Of a stretch of DNA of 30,662 bases, positions 19,234-27,642 are shown in pieces. Position numbers and translations under genes: made by a program. Each line of letters begins with the position of its first letter. Within the stretch, counting starts at the first letter, position 1. Source of the stretch: Hypsibius dujardini. Its lineage: Eukaryota; Tardigrada; Eutardigrada; Parachela; Hypsibiidae. The stretch covers positions 1-30,662 of the forward strand of contig LRSR01003008.1 in assembly GCA_001579985.1 (NCBI GenBank), given 5' to 3'. Below the pieces are notes generated by a model, which was given only the letters and a program-made list of their open reading frames with translations, had not been told where the DNA came from and did not search any database.

Positions 19234-19906
19234 TTATTCTTGCCGATCAACGGGACCGTTAGGCGTCCAAACTTTTCCATTGTTAACAGGCACAATATTA
19301 AAGCCGGGTGGCACTTGCATCAGGCCTTCGCGGTAGAAATGCCGACAATTTGCGTCCACTGAAATTAAGGCACTGATCATTTATCATATACGTGTGACGA
19401 ATTATGGAATCAAATGGAAGAGCAATCAATCGAACGATCAAAAGAGTAAAATACTGTTTAGCGTTATAGCTTCGAGCGTTTTACACACGTAGCAAAACCA
19501 TTGCGCTGACCGAATTAAGCACTTCAACTCGAGGGCTGTCTGCAACAGCCATGCAACGAGGGTAATGGCTTAACTCGGTTAGCGCAGGGTTTTTGCCACG
19601 TGCGTAGCTTCCAATCCATTCATACGCGATCTCCATTGCCAATCAAGTCTTACCTGAATCTTGAAGAATGCGACACGGCTCTGCCATTTGGTCAGCTGAG
19701 GGGAAGATTTGCAAACGGGGCTTGCTGGCCATAATCACGCCATCCAGTCGGAGTGCCGAGAACGCTGTCGGGTGAAATGAAGGAAGCTCAGAACCGCTGA
19801 ATAAATTGCGAATTTCCGCCAACTCCTCCTCTGTGTATCGGTCTTTCGTTGAAGCATTTTTTGGTGTAACCATTTTTGCAGGCGCTGGATCGAATATGTT
19901 TATCAT
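19234..19906 (-). CDS. Small hydrophilic protein, family not recognised
   Basis: Two coding exons, 19906-19654 and 19358-19234, join phase 1 to phase 2 across a GT-AG intron and give 125 residues. The start is MINIFDPAPAKMVTP (19906); the internal Met at 19873 is an alternative. A 5'UTR acceptor (TTTTTCGCTTTCAG) lies just upstream. No signal peptide, membrane segment or known motif is visible. Stretches that look structured are YTEEELAEIRNLFSG, KPRLQIFPSADQMAEPCRI, and CRHFYREGLMQVPPGFNIV followed by KVWTPNGPVDRQE at the C-terminus. The intron carries a family A MITE. It is divergent from the CtIP-like gene. The tidy splice structure argues for a real gene; I do not assign a function. Confidence 0.7.
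19482..19607. mobile_element. MITE, family A copy 2 (intron of small unknown gene)
   Basis: 126 bp bounded by TA on both sides. The arms are CACACGTAGCAAAACC with GCGCTGACCGAATTAAGC, and the complement ending GGTTTTTGCCACGTGCG. The internal CAACAGCCATGCAACGAGGG matches copy 1 at 6494-6616. It lies wholly inside the intron 19653-19359. Confidence 0.85.
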
Positions 19907-20785
19907 CGAGCAATAATGCCGAAATGAATGAGAACCTGAAAGCGAAAAAGCCGATTGATAAACAAAACCGCAACACAGAATTGAGTCGATGTCACTAGTC
20001 TGATATCTCAATTTTGTCATCTAAAACTCAGAACAAACGTCTCTTAAATGCCATCTTTTACAGCTAATCAACAAACACAAGTTTTACTTTTAACGAACAA
20101 CGCGTAAGTATTGCCTCTGAGCAGCTGTTAAAACGAACGTTTTTATTTATTATTTGAGCCATCGACCTATCAGATCAGTTATAAAGGAAATTACTAGTAC
20201 TAATTTGCTAATTCTAATAATCTGTGGCACGATTTCTTGACGAAGAATAAGGGCCGTTAAATGGAACGCACGCTTTACGAAATAAGCTACTTTAATCGGA
20301 ACAGACAAACCGGGAAAAATTATAGATTTTCTCTTAAATTTGAACAACGAAAATATAGAAATTTTCTAAAACAAGGAAAGTACAATTTTTTTGTAAAATT
20401 GGGACGGGTGGGAGGGTAAGAGGCTTTGAAGATGGTATTTTTGGAATCAATCGATGAATCGATCTTTACAACGGCTGAAAATGTTCGCGTTCGTTTGAAG
20501 AAATAAGCAAGACATCAATCAACAAAGACCACACACAGTAAAGAGAGTACATTTGCAATTGATTGATTTTTTGGGCCGTGCAGTTTGTTCGTTCCTATTT
20601 ACGGTATATGTTGCGTTCCACCTAACGGCCCTTGTTCTTCGTCAAGAAATCGTGCCACAGCTGTATACAGTAGAAGTAAAGACTTCATTTTTCTTTTGTT
20701 GCAGTTGGTGGTGGCACTCTTTTTGGCAGTATTTCTTTCTCATTGTTCCGTTGAATTTTTTATATATTTTGCATTGAAATCAAAC
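19907..20785. promoter_or_regulatory. Divergent promoter region between small unknown gene and CtIP-like gene, containing a 49-bp inverted repeat
   Basis: The gap separates two genes transcribed outward. It contains inverted copies of one 49-bp sequence at 20222-20270 and 20612-20660 (46 of 49 positions complementary). The sequence between them is AT-rich with CAATC-type simple stretches. No TATA box can be named with confidence. Whether one or both repeats are transcribed as 5'UTR is unknown. Confidence 0.5.
20222..20660. repeat. 49-bp inverted repeat pair with coding-like differences
   Basis: The left copy read on the minus strand and the right copy read on the plus strand both encode AFHLTAL(I/V)LRQEIVPQ. 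The three differences are CAT/CAC, TTA/CTA and ATT/GTT, so two are silent and one is conservative. Similarity fades outside, though GGAAC-GACAAAC-type matches continue weakly on the inner side. Confidence 0.8.
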
Positions 20786-22126
20786 ATGGCCGATTCGTCC
20801 AAGTCAGAATTATCCGTGTCGCGTATGGATCGGAAGAAAGCGCAGAAAGTTTCTGAGGAGATCGGGGATTTGTTGAAAGAAGCATTTGAGAAGCACCGGA
20901 CCGTGGCAAAAGGCAATACTTTCGACTTGGGCTTCCTGACCGTCCCTGTCAGATTAACTGAACTATCTACGCGGAAATAATTGATTTTCATTATACTATA
21001 GGCTTTCAGAGATTGGAGGATGAAATTCTGTTTCTCAAAGTGAAGGCGGAGGAAGGTACGTTTGAGTGATGTGATCTATCAATCAATCAACCGAAGAAAG
21101 TTCATTTGGATCTTCCGGAAGTGTTCCATGTGCAGGCAATCAAACAATCAACTGCAGGTCTACCACATAAACCTACGACTGATAGAGGGACTGTCAATGA
21201 CTACTGGCTGACTAAAGCAGTTTGGTTTATTTCGTAGATAAGTTCAAGCTGGAAAAGCTGCAGCGAGAGAACACATGTAATAGATCGCGTCGCGCGCTGT
21301 ATTAATTTCAGTTAATGAAACCCCAGCTACAACATTTTTTTCCTGTAGCCCTGGAGGATGATCTCAGTGATGCCAATAAGCGAATTGCTAATCTTGCAAA
21401 ACAAGTCGGCCGCCTACAGACGGAAGTCGCTCACTGGTAACGCCTTTCTGAGGCCAAAAGAAAACTTAAACGATTCTCATCTCGGAAGTTTCTTGTTCTA
21501 AAATTTATAGTTCCTCTTGCAGGAACAGAAAGGCGTGTGAGGTGAAATCCATGGCAGACAGAAATGTCACTGCCCTTCCTCTGCAGAACGTATCCGCAAC
21601 CACTGGTTTGGCGGTCACGATGCCCTCCGTGGTCGTTCAGCGTCGACAGATAACGTCCGAGTCGGCCACAGATATTTCCCCAGAAGTCTTCACCGAAAAA
21701 GATTCCACCGACACCGGTGATGGCACCAGCGCAGTCGATCATCGACCGAAAGCTCGTCGGCAGTTGTTTTCCCTGATAATCGACAAGTCCAGTAATCCTG
21801 GCACCTCAAACGGCATCGAACGAAAAAGGTCGTGCGATGAGATTCCGGAAACACCGTCGCCGCCGCCCGAGCCAAGACTGCAGACCAACACATGCAAGGT
21901 TTGCGAGCGAGTAAGCCACAATGAGCCTCATCCATCCGCAACTCTAGCAAAAATAACATAAACGACCTTGCAGTATTGGCGGGCAGAGGATGCGCGGAGA
22001 CCAGGCCAACTGAAAACGTACGACATACCTTACTGCAAAGTTCACGGCAAAAACGAGCGCCCTGCCAACACGCCACCAAATTTCTGGAAGCAAGCACGCT
22101 TGAGTTCACCGAAAGTCCCGAAATAG
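20786..22126 (+). CDS. CtIP/RBBP8-Sae2-Ctp1-like DNA end-resection factor
   Basis: CtIP-family proteins activate MRE11-RAD50-NBS1 to cut DNA ends and start homologous recombination. Exons 20786-20912, 21002-21055, 21238-21276, 21349-21436, 21523-21910, 21974-22126; 282 residues. An N-terminal coiled coil (~20-110; LEDEILFLKVKAEED, ANKRIANLAKQVGRLQTEV) fits the tetramerising region. The middle is Ser/Thr/Pro-rich. The C-terminus has CKVCERYW, then YCKVHGKNERPANTPPNFWK, matching the CtIP core (CxxC, C...H, NTPENFW). T265-P266 corresponds to the CDK site known as T847 in human CtIP. At 282 residues it is far shorter than human CtIP (897) and closer to Ctp1/Sae2. The exon 1 donor is probably GC (20913-20914); a GT at 20826 in the same phase is the alternative. 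A possible ATTAAA signal is at 22184-22189. Confidence 0.85.
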
Positions 22127-22598
22127 CCGACCACAAAAGCCGACACGTTTTTTTTAATTGGAGATAAAGATATATGCATATATATTAAACTGTTTGAATG
22201 CTGAACTGCTCAAAATTATTTTGGATATTTCCTGCCGAAGGGCGCACCTTTTTTTATCCCGCCTTCAATAACTACTTGGTGCCACATAGCAGAATAATTC
22301 CGGCATAAGCCATCATGGATGCTTATAATTTCCAGACTGCCCTTGTTTTTTAAGTCCATAGTAAAAAAGCACTTTATCCTCGATAGATAGCGACAGTGCA
22401 CGAGGTGTGTGATGTTAAATTGGCCCTCCCCCCAACTCGTTAGTACCTATCGAGGGGTGTTGGATCTGAAGGTCCGCTACTGCAACTACTTATAACTCCG
22501 GCACTTTGAATTTATTACTAGTGGCTACTATTTTCAGTTCAGGTACTGAATATTCTCCGAGAGTAATACGTGCACATTGTCATACATTGATGAAAATA
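22127..22598. other. Convergent 3' flanks of CtIP-like gene and FCF1
   Basis: Tail-to-tail gap. A candidate ATTAAA for the CtIP-like gene lies at 22184-22189. A candidate AATAAA for FCF1 on the minus strand lies at 22516-22511, about 80 bases past its stop. I see no other gene here. Confidence 0.5.
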
Positions 22599-24183
22599 TC
22601 AGTTTTTCGGTGCACCAAAAGCATCCGGAAGCCGCTCGATTGTGCACTGCCGATTCTTGATGTACATTATTGGAACACCGGGAATTTTCCGAATTCTTCG
22701 TTGAAGGTCCTTATCGCAGGTCGCCACGATATAGCATTTGTGCTGTAACGCAATGCTGATTTGGTCAGTATCGCACATACAGTAAAAGTCCTGAGATTCG
22801 AACGGTCACGTCAGTGTATTTCTATCGACCCGTTTGCTCGGAGCCGGCCGTTGCTACGTTGGAGTTTGAGACAGTAAAGTAGAAATGACAATGTGACGTC
22901 GTTCGAATCTCAGGACTTTCACTGCAGCTTGAAAGGTGTCATCGCAAACGGATCTCACCTGCGTCACTCTCTGGACAAGGCAGTCATCGGCGTATGTCCC
23001 CTTATGTGTGCACGGGAGTCGTTCGAAGCGAGGGTCCTTCACTACCCTATAAGAGCCAGTTAATAAGACAAACATCTCATCTTGGGATCGAACATTGCCG
23101 GATCGAACTGTCCGACACGGCAAGTGGCAGACGTACTTCAACGCGATCCGGTACTTTGAGCCCAGTTTTTCCAGCTCTGCCATGACGCAGTCTGTCACGT
23201 AAGGGATACATTTCGCATAAAGGCAATCCATCATTCCGTGGATCAGGTCAATCTTATTCTTGATGCAGAAGTTGACGTAATTGGTATCGATGATGATACG
23301 GAACGGCGGTCCGAGCTGAGTGTTGTACTTCAAGAACAGCGCCGAGGAATACTGGGGACTATACAACAAAAAATAAACCTTAAAAAATGTTCCCGTGGCA
23401 TCCTGACACACCCAAAAATATTTTTTTTGTCAATCAAGCATCCCATCAAATTGTGAAGCACATGGCGTTTAAGTTGCGCAATCGCAGATCATTCAGGAAA
23501 AGATATCAATCAACTGGGCAAACCGTCCATGACTAACAGAGAGCAGAATTAAGTAATCAAGCGATCAACAAGCAGCACAGTTTTATTAATCCAGTATGAG
23601 GCAAAGTCTGTATTTCGGCTCACCCTTCACTTGGTCGATGAATCGGCTCACTCATGGGTTTCTCTTTTACGGTAGGTGCTTGATCGTTTGATTTGCTGTA
23701 CTATATCCTAGTATACTATAGAACTTTTAAAAATCAAACAATCAAGCAGCTGCCATAAAAAAGAAATGCATGAGTGAGCCGATTTATCGACCAAGTGGAG
23801 GTTGAGCCGAAATACACACTTTGTCTCATACGGAATTGGAACGACGCTTCGCAATTTCCACTTACACATCATGGACCTGCATTTCTTGTTGATTTGGCTC
23901 CTTCTTTTTCTTCTTCATTTCTTGTCGGAGTTCAGGTTTGCTGAAAGGAATTTCCCAATGCTTAAGACGGTACGGCATACCGCACACCGAAAGATGCCCA
24001 GTCAGACAATTGTTGACTTACATTCTGGCATCCTTTAAGCTGATCATTCGCTTCATGGTCGCAAACTTCTTCGTCTTCTTTACTTTACCCTGTAATTTCG
24101 ATAACAATTGTTCAAACTCTCATTGCATACAAAAATTCACTACTACACTGTGTTGTACACCGCTACAATGATGATAATACCAT
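22599..24183 (-). CDS. FCF1: FCF1/UTP24, PIN-domain endonuclease of the SSU processome
   Basis: Nucleolar nuclease that cleaves pre-18S rRNA in the small-subunit processome. Exons 24183-24181 (ATG only), 24089-24022, 23940-23866, 23358-23137, 23046-22959, 22742-22599; 199 residues against 198 in human. The basic N-terminus reads [20 protein letters not shown], followed by a Lys-rich [10 protein letters not shown] segment. The PIN domain (from ~66) has [20 protein letters not shown] (first Asp D73), [38 protein letters not shown] (D143/D144), and [20 protein letters not shown] (D162). The acidic residues expected for catalysis are present. It is divergent from ENGase with 387 bp between starts. 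Two introns hold MITEs. Sequence and length are strongly conserved, so identification is firm. Confidence 0.96.
22780..22924. mobile_element. MITE with 25-bp TIRs in FCF1 intron 5
   Basis: The left end CAGTAAAAGTCCTGAGATTC (then GAACG) is complementary with one mismatch to the right end, which finishes CAGGACTTTCACTG. Flanks are TA on the left and CA on the right, so the target duplication is either mutated or not TA. Complementarity continues more weakly inward (ACGTCA, ATTTCTA). The length is 145 bp with no coding content. Confidence 0.82.
23595..23830. mobile_element. MITE with ~70-bp TIRs in FCF1 intron 3
   Basis: Bounded by TA at 23595-23596 and 23829-23830. The left arm begins TGAGGCAAAGTCTGTATTTC and continues through CTTGGTCGATGAATCGGCTC. 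The right arm is its near-complement, ending ACTTTGTCTCA. A second pair of complementary segments (CTTGATCGTTTGATTT and AAATCAAACAATCAAG) lies inside, so most of the 232 bp can fold back. Confidence 0.88.
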
Positions 24184-24570
24184 GATGATCTGGTCCCGTT
24201 CCGATGCTTCGGATAGAAACAAAAACCACACAAAGCTTCTTTTACGTGCGGCCGATGAAAATTTACCCCTCAAAAATAATTATTCGTCAATCCAAGATTG
24301 AAAATTAAACTGCGCAGAGAAGAAGAAATAACTAGGGACTAAGCAAATAAAAAATTCTGAACTCCGCTAGCCCACCCACTCATTTAGCGCAGAACCAGAG
24401 AGAATGGTTCCAAGTGGCATAGGCTCTGGGTTGGGCTTTCGTCCTACCCGCATACTGGAAGCAAAACAGCTGATACGGTCTTGATACAGTCTTGATACAG
24501 TCTTGTAGAGTACAATTTTGTTGTGGTTTCGGTGAGCGACATTTCTGTTACTTATCTGGAACCGTTAGCT
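24184..24570. promoter_or_regulatory. Divergent promoter region between FCF1 and ENGase
   Basis: Only 387 bases separate the two start codons, so both promoters must fit here or overlap. ATACAGTCTTG-type copies near 24483-24505 form a short direct repeat. A frame upstream of the ENGase ATG is open back to about 24523 without an ATG. No unambiguous core element is visible. Confidence 0.5.
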
Positions 24571-27315
24571 ATGGGTACTGAAACTCTGCCTCTTAAAACA
24601 TTGGATGAGCTACTGAAATGGACCCCGGCGTCTGCGTACGGTCGGCCCAGTGACGTAAAACTGGAGGGGAGTAATGCCTGGACGGACAATCGGAATGGAC
24701 CTCGCACGCTGTTGTGCCATGATATGCGTGGAGGATACCTCGCAGACCGGTTCGTAGATCTCTGTCATTGCTGTAACTTAAACTTCTTGCATATTGAGTG
24801 GATAAGATTGTGCATACATTTAGTAAAGAATGAGTTTTCCGGATGCAACCGTTCGGCTGTACAGTTTGTGGATTGATTGAAGGATTGTGATGATAGTGTG
24901 GATTCATTTTGCCGCGATCAATCGTCAAATGAACCGAACAATTTCAGTTGTCACTTGAATGATATATTTTCTAATTGGAGTATAGACGAAATCTCGTCTT
25001 TAGATTTAATTTCAGTTGTCACATGAATGATGAATTTTCGAAGTGGAGTGAAGACGAAGTCTTGTCTGTAGATTTACAGATGGATGCAACGTCGCTTCGG
25101 ATGAACCGTATCTTTTCTACCACTGGTCGCATATCCATGGATTTATATACTTCAGGTTGGGCTTCTTTTAATTGTTTTGACCCTTTTTAAGGGGTCTCAT
25201 TTTAAAAAGACAGTCGATTTCGTTTGCAGTCATAACTTCGTAACTATTCCACCGACGGGCTGGATTAATGCGGCACATCGGAATAATGTTCCTGTGTTTG
25301 GTAAATGGTTGGTGATCTATTGATTGATTATTTAGTTACGGGCTTGCGCCTACCGGCGTTTTGCTTTCTTGTCAATCTCAAGGGCTTCTGTACGTGTGCT
25401 TATTTACACCTTAATGATTAACTGTACTATTCACAACATTTACACTGAAAAATAACTCAGTTACCGCTATGTCCAACCAGGCACACTGATCACAGAGTGG
25501 GATGATGGTAAAGCAATTTGGGACCGATTACTGTCTGATGCGGATCTTCTAAAGGAAGTGGCGCTCAAACTGGTCCAGATTGCTGACCACTACGGATTCG
25601 ATGGTAAGGGTTACGAGTGCTTACCGGAAGGGTTTTTTGGTTACAGTATTGTAATTCTTTGTATTTTTTAGGATGGTTGATTAACATCGAAAATTCAATC
25701 GAGGCATGTCGCGTTGTGTACCGTTTGTTCGCGATCTCAAGGGACACTTTCCTGCCCTACCCGTAAATTTTAACCAGCCCGGGCCGTGCCTATTCAGTGG
25801 TTTAGCTGTCCTTTGAGATCGCTAGCATACGGTACTACGGTACTGCTGAGGGGACCAGATGAAGGAATATTCGCTTGACTGATATTTTTTTATTGATTCT
25901 AAATTCCAGCCGGAGCACATAGAGAAAGTTCTTCTCTTTCTCCATTGGTTACGACAGTGCAATACATTGTCATCGGCCCCTACAAATCCTCAAACCGTGA
26001 TCTGGTACGACAGCATTACGATAAAAGGTGACCTGAAATGGCAAAATTCGCTCAACGACCACAACATGTAAGATTAACCGCCCTTCGATATTTAGTGGTG
26101 ATTCGATATTTGGGATTGCGAATTCGATATTTGGGATCCCGAATTCGATATTTGGGATCCCGAATTCGAAATTTTGGATCGCGAATTCGATATTTGATAC
26201 TGTAATCAACTTGCATTTTAGGAAGTTTTTCCAATTCGTTGATGGAATATTCCTGAACTACAACTGGAAACTTCACGACCTAGTCACAGCGAAGAAAACA
26301 GCTGGGCGATTCCGCCAGTACGACGTCTTTGTTGGTGTGGATGTTTTTGGTCGCGGTTGTTGGGGCGGTGGTGGATGGAATACGAGCACGGCTTTGGAGG
26401 TGATTCATGCTCATGACATGTCCGTAGCTCTGTTTGCTCCTGGCTGGGTGCTTGAGTGCAATGACTCCTCGGCGTTTCTGGCTAATCAAAACACCTTCTG
26501 GGACTCTATTTCGTCGCATCTGTCCAAGCACAAGGTGTGCCGCCTACCAGTCAGCACGAATTTCTGTGTCGGATACGGGACCAAGGAGTTTGTCAATGGC
26601 GCCGGGAAATGTGTTCCGACTGAACGCGACGGACAAATCTGCAAAGATCATTGGTACGATTTGAATCGTCACGGCCTCCAACCGAGCTGGACAAATTCGT
26701 CGGGCGTTGGCGACTCAAGGACAACGATGAGGTTGAATCACGACGATGGATGGAACGGCGGTGGATGTCTGGAACTTATTTCGGACGATAGCGCCTCCTG
26801 GAGTTTGTTCAAGACGGATATTGACCTGAGCTACTCACCGCTGACCGTGGAGATTACCCTAAAAATCGGGACACCTTTGCCGGAGCAGGAAATTACTTGT
26901 GATCTGCGACTCCACCTGAGGCGAAACTTGTGTCGTAATGTGGTCCGATTAATCTGCGGGAAGACGAAAGAAACGATTACCTGGCAGGAAGTTGATATTT
27001 CGCGAGTCTTGCCGTATGAGACTGTGTCTGCAAATGCTGATGAGTCTGATTCCGGATGGAGAACATTACGGTTTATTATTTCTAATATCTTGACCGGTGG
27101 GCGTGTGCTTGAGGAAATTTCACTACACGTGGGAAAGTTCCAAAAGCCGGTGTCTTGGGCAACGACTCGGATTCTTCTAGGAGGTTTTCATGTATGTGAT
27201 GATAGTTTTTTGCCCTTTTTTACGCTTCACTTTTGCTCTGCGTATTGCATATTTTTGCTTTCAGATGAACTCGATTCGTACTTCGGATGACAACCAGAGC
27301 AGCGTGGAAGAGTAG
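24571..27315 (+). CDS. ENGASE: Cytosolic endo-beta-N-acetylglucosaminidase (GH85)
   Basis: Cleaves the chitobiose core of free N-glycans in the cytosol. Exons 24571-24749, 25072-25155, 25230-25300, 25481-25603, 25672-~25712 (or 25762), 25910-26067, 26222-27191, 27265-27315; about 558 residues. Family landmarks in order: LDELLKW, LLCHDMRGGYLADRF, FYHWSHIHGFIYFSHNFVTI, PPTGWINAAHR, GTLITEWDDG, the catalytic GWLINIENS (N157 and E159 as the NxE pair), VIWYDS, LKWQNSLNDHN, FLNYNW, VFVGVDVFGRG, FAPGWVLE. The C-terminal beta-rich part is shorter than in human ENGase (743 residues). The end of exon 5 is unresolved: the best donor (25763) is out of phase with the next acceptor, while a weak donor at 25713 restores phase and removes ~17 residues with no counterpart in human ENGase. 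No signal peptide, as expected for a cytosolic enzyme. Confidence 0.92.
24941..25076. repeat. 68-bp tandem duplication that copies a splice acceptor (ENGase intron 1)
   Basis: Copies 24941-25008 and 25009-25076 are alike but diverged (both start ATTTCAGTTGTCAC and end TTAGATTTA or GTAGATTTA). The acceptor AG I use for exon 2 (25070-25071) lies in the second copy. The first copy keeps an AG at the same place (25002-25003). Use of the upstream AG would add 68 nt and break the frame. Confidence 0.85.
26084..26200. repeat. 21-bp minisatellite in ENGase intron 6
   Basis: About five copies of AATTCGATATTTGGGATCCC plus G, with decay at both ends. It occupies most of the intron 26068-26221, just upstream of the exon 7 acceptor. 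A 79-residue minus-strand frame through it is a composition artefact. Confidence 0.9.
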
Positions 27316-27642
27316 CTTTTTATTTTGGACTAGCAAAAACCGAAGAAAGTCATTATTGAACACATCTTGATGGAGTAGAGTGATCGTACACTAAAACGTG
27401 AATCGTTTTTGTCGGACAACAAATGAAGACACCGTAGTAAAAGTTTATAACTCAAGATCAGTGTAACTTCAAAGCGAAGATTTCTTTTCCCTATAACGAA
27501 CTCTTCACATACTAAAATATAAAAGTCATGGAAAACCGTCGGAAAAGAAGCACAGGGGGAGAGAAAGTTCGCCCAGGTTCGCCAGTGTCATGGAAAAAAG
27601 TGTACTAGTACGTAAATGGGAGGGGAGAGATCATATCCTCCT
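27316..27642. other. Convergent 3' flanks of ENGase and the last gene
   Basis: Tail-to-tail gap of 327 bases. A minus-strand AATAAA is present at 27324-27319, directly after the ENGase stop, and could serve the neighbouring minus-strand gene, in which case the two transcripts would overlap. I see nothing else here. Confidence 0.45.

Noticed and set aside
21690-22136. Minus-strand frame of 148 residues over the CtIP-like gene
   Set aside because: It is a shadow of the plus-strand exons, which carry the family motifs and fit splice phases.
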